From Brachionus plicatilis (taxonomy: Eukaryota > Rotifera > Eurotatoria > Ploima > Brachionidae), in assembly GCA_010279815.1 (NCBI GenBank), contig QEOQ01000303.1, positions 871,567 through 935,566 of the forward strand: a DNA stretch of 64,000 bases, in the 5' to 3' direction. Under the pieces are notes generated by a model that saw only the letters and a list, made by a program, of their open reading frames with translations, was not told the origin of the DNA and ran no database searches. Made by a program: the position numbers and the translations under genes. This document shows positions 1 through 10,511 of the stretch, one piece after another (the first letter of the stretch is position 1; each line of letters begins with the position of its first letter).

Positions 1-3000
1 TTTGCTGCGACGATTGAATCGACTCGATGGGATGTTGACTGGAGGCCATTTCGGCGAGCAACACTGAGCCGTCGGTGACGTGATGCGCTTGTCGTCTGTT
101 CGCCAAATAGCCCTGGTACAAAGTGTCGGTGTGCGCGAGCAGCTTTGACACGAGCTGAAGCGCTTGGTCGATGATGGTCGCGTCTCGACTCAAGTTCAAT
201 ATTGCCTTGCACACCTGGCACACCGATTGGCATGCGGTCGAGTTGGGAAAATCGATTGGCAAATTGGGCAGCGTCAAAATTTGCAGCAAGGGCACCAGGC
301 CTTGTTGTTTGACAAATTCTTTGCAGTGATCGTCGGTGGAATTGTTGCTGAGGATGGCCTCGATAAATTTCATTATGTTGGTGATGTAGTCGAGCAGTGG
401 TATGCTCTCGGGCTGCACGGTCACTTCTATTTTGGCCGTGTTGGCCTTGTTCTGCTGGTCCGAGTCGACAATCATGTTCTCGTACTCTTCCATGTTGTTC
501 TCGTCGTCGGAGCTGTGCTGGCCGGCCGTTTCGCCACTCGGCTGATTCGAGTCGGCGTTTGTGGCCGGTGTGATGGGCGGCGCGGGCGCACTCGCCTGGT
601 TGGACACAACCACTGGCGCTGGCCTAGCACTCTTGGAGCTCGATTGAGCCGAGGACGAGGACGACGACGACGGACGCTGACATACATAATTGGGATTTTT
701 GCCCATTTCGTTTAGCTGATTGAGCAGAGTGATTATGGAGTTGATGGCCTCGACTCGAAGTGAGGGCTGATGACGCATCAGCTCGTCCATGGCCATGCCC
801 AATTGAGAAGCAGTGCCCGATGAGCCGCCGGCGCCGTGTATGCTGGTGGCATTGGCGGGCTCGGCGGTTCGGCGTCGTCGCATCGCCGGCAAATAGTCCG
901 GACTGAGCAACACCTGAAAAAGTTTGTCGAACGGCTTGTTTTCGATGAAAGCGTTGAGGCCCGGCGTGTTCAAGCAGAGAGCGCTGAACACGGTGGGCAA
1001 CGAGCCGAGGACTTCGCGAGTGGCCGGCACATTTTTTTTAAGCAATGCGTAGAGTATGACATCGGTGAGGCCGTTCTCTTGCAGCTGCGACAATTGAGAC
1101 GGCTCTTGAAAAATAAACAATTGGACAACGTCAATGGCAAGCAGGAACAAGCTGGGCCCGTAGTAGTCGGCGTTGCTGATTATGTGCTTTAAACTGTGGG
1201 GCAGTGAGTTGTCCATCATGTGACGTATTGAGTCGCCCAAGTTCGGTATGTTGTTGTTGGACGAGTCGGCGATGGCTTTTTTGAAAAAGTTCAATATGGA
1301 CTTTAGCAAGGCAGAGCGTTGATGGTAGCAGGTGAGACCGAGCTTGGCCGGCTCTTCGACCTGTGCCTCTGTGTCCATGACACTTGGCACTTGTTCGTCC
1401 ATTTGTTCGTCGCCATGCTCCTTCGACTTTTTTATTCTGATCACAAACGGTTGTTCTTTGCGGCACTCGTTTACCTCATACTCGAGTCGGTTGATGAAGG
1501 CGACAAGGCCGTTGTGCGACTCAAACGAGCTCATGTCCAAATTGGTTATTAGATCGATGACGCGCACCGCTCTCGTCACGAACATTATAAACTCTTGCGA
1601 GTTGTGATTGTGATTGACCACTTTGAGTAGAGTTTCCATGATGCCGCACTTGACTAGCGCGTCGCCGCCAGTGTCATACGTGGCCAAGTGATACAAAAAG
1701 GAGAATAGAGAGGTGGCAAACTGGTGCGGAAACGGCTCTTTGCTCGGATCAATCAAATGGTCGACACACTTTCGCACCAATGTGGGCAAGAGGCCGTGAT
1801 AGCTTGACGCTTGTGTGGTCTCGATTATTTCTGTGAGCTTGATTGTTTTTTCTAGATGAATGATGGCCGTGAGGGTCTTGAGCGAAGCGGCTTTTATTTC
1901 CGGAAAGGGTGGTATGGGCACTGCTGTGTCTTTGACGGTAAGCACGTCAACAAGCTCTTCGATGAGGCCGTCGTACAACAGGTTGTTGTGCTCTTGGATG
2001 GCGCCTGAATAGACTAGGATTGACAGTGATTGGAGACGAGTTTGTACAAAAAGTTTTCGTTTGTCATAGTTTGGAAACGAGTGGGCCAAACGAATGTACG
2101 TGTACAATAGAACTCGTTTGTCTTCCGGTATGTCCGCATGATCTTTCAGAACTTGCTCCATTATCATAGCCGGGTTCTCGTGTATCTTAATAGACAGATT
2201 GATAGAAAAATGTTCATAATGGTTAGTGTTGGATGCGGTCGGACCAAATCGGTCCATCATACGGACGGTTTTTTGCGGCCAATATTTGGCCGGCCAATAA
2301 AACGGTCAGAATTTTGGACCGCCAAAAATACGGACAACTTTTTTTTGTCGAGAATCCTTAGACTTAATGAAATTTTGCAGACAAAAAAAACATTGTATTA
2401 TGATTTTTATTTTATTTTTTCACATAACTTAACTAACGGAACTGTAAGAATCATGTGACACAAATTAAGTTTTTTCAATCTACTAATGTCTATTCATAAA
2501 TCCTACTTTCTTGTTTACAATTTTTTTTTTGAACTTAACAAATCTATCTCTTCTCATGGGGCTGAAAGGAAGGACTAAGCTCCGTTCCTAACTCGGGTTT
2601 CTCCCAAACTTTATTTTTAATAAATAATAATAAAGACTGAAGTGAAGTTTCAGTCTTTATTTATTAAAAATGTGAAAAAAATGAATTTGTATTGGCTAAA
2701 TTATTTTGCTTATTCTTTCCGGAATTGTCATACCTCAATTATCATCTTTAAAGAGCATTATTGAACTAAGAATTAAATTATTTAACTTTTGTTAAATAAT
2801 TACTTTACCTTTAATGCTTCAATTACTTGAATATGAATTAAACCTAAGATGATCAGAACCCCTTAATTGATGATAAGAACATATTACTCTCCATTTATAA
2901 AACACCCTCACTTACATTAGTTCAATAACTCAATTTAAAATTTCTTGACTTAAAATGACTGAATATACAATTGCAACAATAATAACCACTTCAAAAAACT

Positions 3001-6000
3001 GACTGAAACTCTTGCGGTAGACAAATCAAACAAAGAAAAATTCCACATAAGGGGGAATTATATATCAATAATCGAACAATACATCAACCCACATGAACAA
3101 TTATGCGTCAAACTCAAAGCTAGTAATGCTGTAATTTTAAATGAAATGTTAAATGAGTTAAACGATCATTTTATTTTTTGGAAACTTATTTATTTATTTA
3201 ATTGTCATCTGTACCGAGTTTACGCTCCTTCAGAATAAATATAAAAAAAAATAAAAAATAAAGTTGCATAAAATAAATTTAAAAAAAGAGAAAAGTAAAG
3301 TGAAATAGGTTAAGATAAATAGAATTTAAAAGTGTTTCATTGACATGTAGTAACTTTTTTCTTTTTTCTCTTTTTTTGTAAAAAACAACTTTTTTTTTCT
3401 GTCCTTAATATTTTCTTTGTATTTTTTTTTGTCACACCTGTAACTCAAAAAAGTAACTAACACGATAATTTTTTTTTATTGAATAAAAATTGAGTTAGTA
3501 TTGAATTATTTTTTAGTTTAGTCAGCTAACTAATTAACTCAAGTCGAAACTTCACTTCAGTCATTTAAAAATACTTCTACGTAACATAATTTAAAAATTT
3601 TCATTTTTTTGGTCGTATTTTTTTCAGCTCTGATCTTAGCTCAAGAATCTATGTAAATAAAATCCTTAATCAAAAAGAATCCAAGTTTATTGGAAAAAAA
3701 TTCGATTCTAAATTTTATTTTAATTCAATGATTAATAAAATTAAAGAACGTGGTAATCCAAGAAAAAATTAAAAAAAAATTTTGTCAAACATAAAATGGG
3801 CTCTTCGTTTTAAAACTCTAGGAAACCTTTTTGAATCTTTAATTGGATTTATTTTGGACAGACTTGGGCCAAAGTCAGAAAAAAAAGTCATTTTAAAGTC
3901 TTAGAAATAAAAATGACCGCCTTAATAACTACAAAAACAGCAAAAGACTTATTTTTAAAGAATAAATTTTCAAGTCATTTCAAAAGACTTCGAAAGCTCG
4001 GTATATCCTTTTTTCTAAAATATGATACTGCTTCCTACGCATTACATCACATAGATGGTAGTTTAAGTTTACTTAAATTAATAAAAGTAAGTTTACTTAA
4101 ACTACCAGCAGTCTTGTATTGTCTTTCTGAATTGAGTGAGAAAAGTCATTCTTTTTGATTAGTTGTCAGACTGGTGGAAGAGAATAAAGAAGGTTTCAAA
4201 TCAAGATTTATAGAATACCCAACTCCTTTATCCGATGAAGAAGTCGGAAATATAGAAAAAAAGTAGTGACTATTTTTTTCTTTATTTCATTTTACTTGAT
4301 TTTACTTTAAAATTGAAATTTATTTTAATTTTAGCTTTATGAATAAGTGGAGTACGAAAATTTCGTGCCTACTATCAGGTGAAATACTGACTGATGAAGA
4401 CATAGTCCAAATTGTTAGAAATGAGATACAATGATGTGATAAAGATGATAACTAGATATTGATACTTGGAAATTAAGTGAGTTCAACAAATAAAGCTATT
4501 GAGTTCTATGCACTAAAAAGAACTTGAATTGAATCATAAATTGAATGGAACTTGAAGTTAGTGATCAATTTTTGATGCTCAAAATGACCAAATAGAGTTT
4601 AAAATAAGAATAAAAAGTTATTTCTTAATAAAATTTATGCAGAGATATATTTTGGGATTTAAAACACTATGTTAAATTAAAAGGTAAAATCTGCAAAAGT
4701 CTGAAAACAATTATCCACCTAAAATGTCATCATTTCGATGGCATGCACTCTGTATTGTTCATTTTAATATTGCAGAGTTTCCCTTTTTGCTTAACACAGT
4801 ATCTTAAATCCAAAAATATATCTCTGCATAAATTTTATTAAGAAATAACTTTTACTTCTTATTTGAACTTCATTTGATCATTTTGAGCATCAAAAACTGA
4901 ACACAAACTTCAAATAGTCAAATTGAATACTTTTATTCATTCCATCAATAAATTAGGATTTTGTGAAATAGAAAATAAATATTTTCGATTAAGATTTTTG
5001 TTCTAAAATTAACAATGCGATTTAGATGCTGGTTTTAATTTTAGAAAAATTTCCAACTACTTCAGATTTATTTTTAAAAATTGAAAAATGAAGATTTTTT
5101 TCTTAAGTTCTTGTTAATTTCAGTGGTAAATTAAAAAAATATAAATTGAGTGGAAATTTCATTTGAAAAATAAGAAATCGATTCGATTAAACCATGTAGA
5201 GTAAACTCTAATTCTTTGGAATATTGCTAAAGAGTTTACTGATTTTTTTTTTACAATTTAATAAAAAAAAGGCAAAATAAATTTTATTTTATTTATTTAA
5301 TAAACTTACCATATTGACTTTTTCTAATTTAACATGTTTAGTGACTGTTGTCTTTGACGGTTGATTGTGTGACAAGAATGAAACTTCATCTTTGCTATCA
5401 GTATTTATTGACGTATCTACAGTGTATTCGAAATTGACCGCCGTAGCTGATGACGGAAAATTACTTAGGTCTGTATATAAACAGCACTTGACCAAATCCA
5501 ATCCGTTTTCTTTACCACCCCAACTCTACAGAAAAAAAGTAATATCATTTAAATTTGAAAGCTTCTTCTTTTGAGAGTTTGATTTTAATGAAAAAAAAAA
5601 CAAACTCATAACAAAATCCTGTTTTAAAAAATTTAAAAGAAAAATACTCACTTCTGCCAAATATAAAAGGCGCTGTACAAGCGCTTGCTTTTTATCATTT
5701 GACAATCGATTGATGAATATTGAGCGTTTACTGAATACATATAACAAATTGAGTACAGATAATATGACCAAAAAGTCTGTGGATTCAAGCAGTGTGGTCA
5801 GATGTTCGATTGAATTGTACAAATGCCTTGAGTATGAGTGTTCGATTAGAAGGGCGGTGAACTGAAGCACAGCTAGGAGCAAAGTCTTAAGTTTTACATT
5901 TTCGGACAAATCACATGCTAATTGCCATGATTGTTCCGACTTGTGTGCACATGATTGTTCAAGTATTGAATTAAAACGGTCCAATACATCAGCCCAATGA

Positions 6001-6206
6001 TACAGCTCACATTTGCCAATGTTCCATGACTTTATGGCACAAAGTTCCGTGAGTAGTTGATCGTTGTCGTGACATGATTTTAGCTTTTCTATCAACTGTT
6101 TACAATCGTTCGGCTAAAAAAAATCTTATTAGAATACAAATTAAATCAACTATTATTTACTTACAATTTCCGATAGGGTTTTTCGAAATTTTCGGTCGAT
6201 TTTCAT
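1..6206 (-). CDS. HUWE1: HUWE1 giant HECT E3 ubiquitin ligase, N-terminal part (runs off the left edge)
   Basis: Minus-strand gene with exons 6165-6206, 5652-6113, 5310-5525 and 2185 down to position 1; all junctions keep frame (phase 0). Exon 1 encodes 14 residues starting [10 protein letters not shown], like the MKVDR start of animal HUWE1. Exon 2 carries the highly conserved [11 protein letters not shown] and [13 protein letters not shown] blocks, and exon 3 begins SWGGKENG. The 2.2-kb exon 4 holds DUF908/DUF913-type armadillo-like repeats, including [28 protein letters not shown] and [18 protein letters not shown], then a Ser/Pro/Ala-rich acidic linker. About 968 residues are visible; the family is around 4,300, so the UBA, WWE, BH3 and HECT parts lie outside the window. 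Known role: ubiquitination of nuclear and cytosolic proteins such as histones, p53 and Mcl-1. Exons 1-3 are AT-rich and exon 4 is GC-rich. Identity is very secure; exon ends are inferred from splice sites and alignment from memory. Confidence 0.95.
2224..2338. mobile_element. Truncated hAT-type MITE copy
   Basis: It starts with TAGTGTTGGATGCGG, nearly the same as the left end of the complete element at 42781. It also shares the internal GG(T/C)CCG and 'GTCAGAATT' type subrepeats. No matching right end (CAACACTA) follows, so this is one end only. It lies within HUWE1 intron 3, 38 bp from that intron's 3' splice site. Confidence 0.6.
2554..2635 (+). mobile_element. 3' end of a non-LTR retroelement (family shared with 56107)
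   Basis: The stretch GGCTGAAAGGAAGGACTA followed by a C/T-rich segment and an AATAAATAATAATAAA tail resembles 56115-56195 (GGCTGAAAAGAAGGCACTA, then AATAAA repeats). A conserved 3' end followed by a simple A-rich repeat is the usual shape of a 5'-truncated LINE insertion. It lies in HUWE1 intron 3. The family assignment is inferred. Confidence 0.4.
2636..3563. repeat. Inverted-repeat pair about 0.9 kb apart
   Basis: GACTGAAGTGAAGTTTC at 2636 recurs inverted as GAAACTTCACTTCAGTC near 3547-3563. The left arm is itself part of a larger hairpin (about 2613-2670) whose arms both read toward AATAAA-rich sequence. This could be a small terminal-inverted-repeat element or two opposed copies of one tail. 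Another retroelement end (3200-3260) lies inside it. Confidence 0.35.
2965..3260 (+). mobile_element. Retroelement ORF C-terminus plus A-rich tail
   Basis: An open frame without ATG, about 90 codons long, ends …LYRVYAPSE and a stop at 3236-3238, followed at once by an A/T-rich tail. The end is repeated in opposite orientation at about 53590-53640, where the frame ends MYRAKTPSE and stop, again with an A-rich tail. A coding end directly followed by a simple tail, present at two loci, suggests a retroposed element. I do not recognise the protein. Confidence 0.4.
3905..4264 (+). mobile_element. Degraded coding remnant of a repeated element
   Basis: An 81-codon open stretch (3913-4158) is followed, after one in-frame stop in the reading that continues, by [18 protein letters not shown] and PTPLSDEEV. 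Close relatives of the second part occur at 53284-53385 (VRLVKEYKEGFESRYIEY, PTP). An inverted repeat beginning TAGTTTAAGT and ending ACTTAAACTA sits inside at about 4056-4105 and may be a nested insertion. The element type is unknown. It lies in HUWE1 intron 3. Confidence 0.4.
4551..4913. mobile_element. Foldback MITE (family shared with 43295)
   Basis: Long terminal inverted repeats: the left arm contains ATCAATTTTTGATGCTCAAA and then a TTATTTCTTAATAAAATTTA / TGCAGAGATATATTTT run; the right arm carries their reverse complements (…TATATCTCTGCA…, GAGCATCAAAAACTGA). The arms are about 150 bp and the centre is short. There is no coding capacity. The same structure and sequence occur at 43295-43669 in the cadherin gene. 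Target-site duplications are not clear. Confidence 0.65.
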
Positions 6207-8309
6207 ATTTGGAAAAATGTTCTTTCTGTTTTGTAAAATGTCATTCAAATATTTTTTTTTAAATTTATTCAAATCTTAAAAAAATCTATTTTAACTATAA
6301 TGGCAATTTAAAATAAAATTAGTCGTTATTATATGGATACTAAGTTAGCTAATAATACACAGAAGAAATTACGTAAACTTAGATGAGAGAAATCGAATGG
6401 ATCATGAACACTCAGATGGAGACTGAGCCGAGAGAAATTAAGACCAGTGTATGATAAAGGATTTGAAAAACTAAAGTTTTTCAACAATATAATAATAGAA
6501 ATTTTGAAATTTTTGCATTGCGCATTTTTTAATAATTTTAATTTTTATTTTATATTTCCATTAGCTTCGTTATTTCTTTTAAGCTATCTAAATTCTATTC
6601 ATATACTCAAATTGTGCAAAAACTCGCTTTATTCTTAGCGAATTGTTAACTAATATTGCCATTTTAACTGGTTTGTACTTAAAGGAAATTGCAACTTAAA
6701 ATTAACATATTGCAAATTTAAGCTCTCATTAAAACAAGTCTTATTGTTTTTGTCTAAATTTTGCGACATCATTGTTTAAAAATTGCATTTGTTTAATTTC
6801 AATATTAGAAATTTTTTTTTGAATTTTTTTAAATTTTATTTCAATTATTTGAGGAATATTTTAATATTTAAAATTGTAACATATCCTGATCTTTTAATTA
6901 TTATATAGTCTATCGTTTTTGCATTTTTTTACTAAATTTAAGTCGCCTATGTGGTGCATTGTACTAAATTATAAATAATTATGAAAAAAACCATATCAAT
7001 ATCTGTATATGCTTTTATTCTTTTTATTAAAAATATTAGGAGCATAATTTTAGCCTCTTTGATTTTATAAATAACTTAAAAAAAAGGATAAAATGTAAGT
7101 TTAATTGTATGCTTTTTCTTTTCTAAAGACAAAAAATAATTTTACTCTTCTTAAATTTTACGTAAAATTTTGAAAAAATTTCGTCAAATAATGAAAAAAA
7201 TGAAGATAAAGGAATTATTCAATAATTGTTAAACAAGATAGTAAACTATGTTTGTTTGAAAAATTGAAAAATTTTAAACGATTTTTAATCGCTGAGGTAT
7301 TTTTTTATTAAAATTTGGATCCATTGTTTTTGTTAAAAAATTTAATTTTCTCCTTACTTATTTTATTTTAATTTTTGACAAAAACTTTACATAAATTTTA
7401 ATTAATTAATCATTAATCTTTATTAGTAATTTTCTATCATATTAGCAGATTAATCAGTTTTTTTTTAAAAATTATTTACCAACCTTAAAGTTTTTAAAAA
7501 GAACTAATAACTAATAATTTTTATTTACATTTATCAAAAACAGCAATAAAATCAAATCTCAGATATATCTTAGTTTTAGTAGAAATCTAATTTTAAGGCT
7601 TAAAATTAGATTTCTTTTAAAATTTGATCCAACAATTTTTAGATATATATTTAAATTTTAAAGCATTGTAGCAAGCTTGTTTCGTAAAAAAATTGAAAAT
7701 TGAAATATTTTAATGAATTAAAAATTTATTTTTTGTTAACATTTATTTTATTATTTTTAATTTAGCTTTTAAATAAAATTTTAGATATTCAAATTAGATT
7801 TTGAATTTTCCATTTTTTATAAAAAAAAGGATATAAATTCTGAAATAAAGTTTTTGATAATTATTATATTTACAAAAATAAAAGATACATCTTAGATTCC
7901 ATAAATTAATCAAGAAAAAAATGAAAAATTGAAGATTGTCAATCACTGTAAGACTCTTAAAACTTTAAGCAAAATTATACAAAAAATAAAAACTTCACCA
8001 CTATTTATTTCAAGATATCTTTGAAAAAAAAACTCCAATTTATCTAAACTTGTATTTTGACTGAACTGCCTTATATCTGATTAAATTGGTACAAAGTATT
8101 ATTTTATCTAATTTTAAAATTCAGTCATTATTCTAAAGTGAAAATTAGCGCTAGTTGCTGATAATAAAAACATTTAAATGAGTAAAAAACAAAACTGAAA
8201 AATTAAATTTAAAAAATTTAAATGGAAAATGCAAACACATTCTCCAATTTTCCTTCCTCTCTAATTGGTACAAATTTGCATTTCAAGTTTTGATTGATAT
8301 TTCCTAAGG
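6207..8309. other. Intergenic, AT-rich
   Basis: This lies between the HUWE1 start and the G-alpha-o stop. A slightly GC-richer patch around 6370-6450 is 160-240 bp upstream of the HUWE1 ATG and could belong to its promoter or 5' leader. I see no coding signal or RNA gene in the rest. Confidence 0.5.
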
Positions 8310-10511
8310 CTAGTAAAGACCGCATCCCTTTAGATTAATTGTAATTATTACATCTGTAACAGCATCGAATACAAATTGAACGTTTTGTGTATCAGTGGCA
8401 CATGTCAAATGACAATAAATTTCTTTAGCAGTTGATTTATTTTTGGCAACAAATTGCGCCTGAATGTACTCAGCGGCTGAGTCAAATTCGTTTGGTCCAG
8501 TGTATTCCGGAAAGCATATCGTTAGGGGGCTGCGTTTTATCTTGTCTTGGAAAAGGTCTTTTTTGTTCAAAAAGAGTATAATTGACGTGTTAACAAACCA
8601 TTTGTTATTACAAATCGAATCGAATAAGCGTAAGCTTTCGTGCATTCGATTTGTAGACTCATCTTCGTACAAGACCTGATCATACTCGCTCAGCGCTACA
8701 CAAAATATAATAGCGGTAACATCTTCGAAGCAGTGTATCCACTTTTTGCGCTCTGACCGCTGGCCACCAACATCGAACAAGCGGAAATTTAAATTTTTAA
8801 AAGAAAAATTAATTTCGACTATGCCAGTAGTCTTTACTCTAGTGCGCAAGATATCTTGCTCGCATGGCAAAAAGTCTGGCGAACCGATTCGGTCCAATTG
8901 GTCCAGAAAATACTGTGCCGAATCGTTCAATTGATACTCATTTGAACGCATAAAACAAGCTTGAACGTTCGGATCTGACCACAGTCGCTTCATACACGCC
9001 AGAAGCTGAGCGTCAAAGGGCTCAGTGTCCTTCATCCTTTGAATAACTTCCAACACTCTAGCTACATCGAGCTCTCGTTCTAAACGATCAACATCTGAAA
9101 ACTGAATATTAAGCATGCTCATAGCTCTTATGATTGCACCAAGTGATTGTATTGTATTGGAGTAAACAACTGGTCTGTACTGTACAAAGTCTTCTTTTGA
9201 GTAACCATCTTGATGAATAATTTTCATTTGTTTTACAATTGTCGATTTTCCTGATTCACCAGCACCTGTTTAGATTAAAATTTTTATTTTTCAATATTGA
9301 AATTGCATTCTTAAATTTATATTTTTGACTACTAAAAACTCTAGTCTACTATCCTTGGAAATTCTGAGTCATTTTTTTTGGGAAATTACAATCTGAAACA
9401 TGTTGTTACAATTTTTTTAATTCTATTTTAAAAATAAGCTTAAAATAACCTTCAATTTTTTTATTACTAATGTCCAATTTTGGTCTTTTTTCGTTGCCAA
9501 AAATGAAACTTAATTTTAGAAAAACTAAATTTTTAGAATTTATTCAATAAGGCTCAATAATTCTGATTAGAGTATTTTTTTTACTTTCATTAGAATTAGC
9601 AAGAACAAAGACCAATTCGAGATTATTAATATAAGATAAGACAAGGAAATTTTAGTTTATTTCCAAAACGAAATAAAAAAATTGTTTCTACATGGTTCGT
9701 AGAAGTAAACTTTATTTTTAAGAGTAGTAGACAAGAGTTAACGACCTTTTTTTTTTAATCGGATTTTAATTGTGATGATAAATTATTTTAAATTTTTTTA
9801 AATGAAAATTGTGATCATTTGGAAATTTTCTAATATGTGATTGTTCAAAAATTTTAGAAAATAAATAAAATAATTAATAGATTTTTAAAGTAAATAAATA
9901 TTTTACTAATTTCCTTTTTTTCAATATAATTTAATTTAAAAAAATTTCAATCGACTTAAAAATCGAAGTACTTTTGGTCAAATGTAAAATTTTAAGAAAA
10001 ATTTTCCACTCGACCATGTTTGGACAAAATTTTTTGCTGAATTAAAAAAAAAATATTGATGGAAAAAGTCTGGTCTCAGTGATCAGAAAATTTTCCAAAA
10101 TTGAATTAAATATTCATTCAAATTACCATTTGAATTGAATTTTTCTAATAAAATTCACTTTTTTTAATTCTTCTTAAATAATCAAGCAGTAAAAAAACAT
10201 CAAATACTGATCTTACAATTTAATTATTTAAAAATTATGTCTAAATAATATTTCTTCAGTGATAATTAATCTAGCTATTGAAAATTAGTTTTTGTTTCAA
10301 AAATAGCATCTGTTTCAAGTGCTAGTTGATTTTACCTAAAAGTAGTAGTTTGACATCCTTGGCTGCCCGTTCCGCATCTTCTTTCAATTGTTTGTCCAAC
10401 CTTCGGCTATACTAAAAATCAAAAAATAAATTAGAAAATTTTGCTTTCGCTCTTCATTCAACTTCATACTTCTTGGGCTCTCTTTTCCTCAGCACTGGTT
10501 GCACATCCCAT
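8310..10511 (-). CDS. GNAO1: Heterotrimeric G protein alpha subunit, Go class
   Basis: Three exons: 10470-10511 ([14 protein letters not shown]), 10336-10411 and 8310-9265; together 357 aa against about 354 in Go of other animals. Gly2 and Cys3 give the N-myristoylation and palmitoylation signals. Visible nucleotide-binding motifs are P-loop GAGESGKST (40-48), switch I RTRVKTTG, switch [18 protein letters not shown] and TCATDTQN. The tail GCGLY matches Go, not Gi (DCGLF) or Gq, and keeps the Cys at -4 that pertussis toxin modifies. In the family, Go couples membrane receptors to ion channels and other effectors, mainly in neurons. The 1.07-kb second intron (9266-10335) is AT-rich and holds nothing I can name. 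Start choice is secure because of the MGC motif. Confidence 0.95.

Noticed and set aside
164..1607. Open frames on both strands at the left edge (plus strand and short minus-strand ones)
   Set aside because: The correct minus-strand frame is continuous HUWE1 coding sequence running off the window; these are in other frames.
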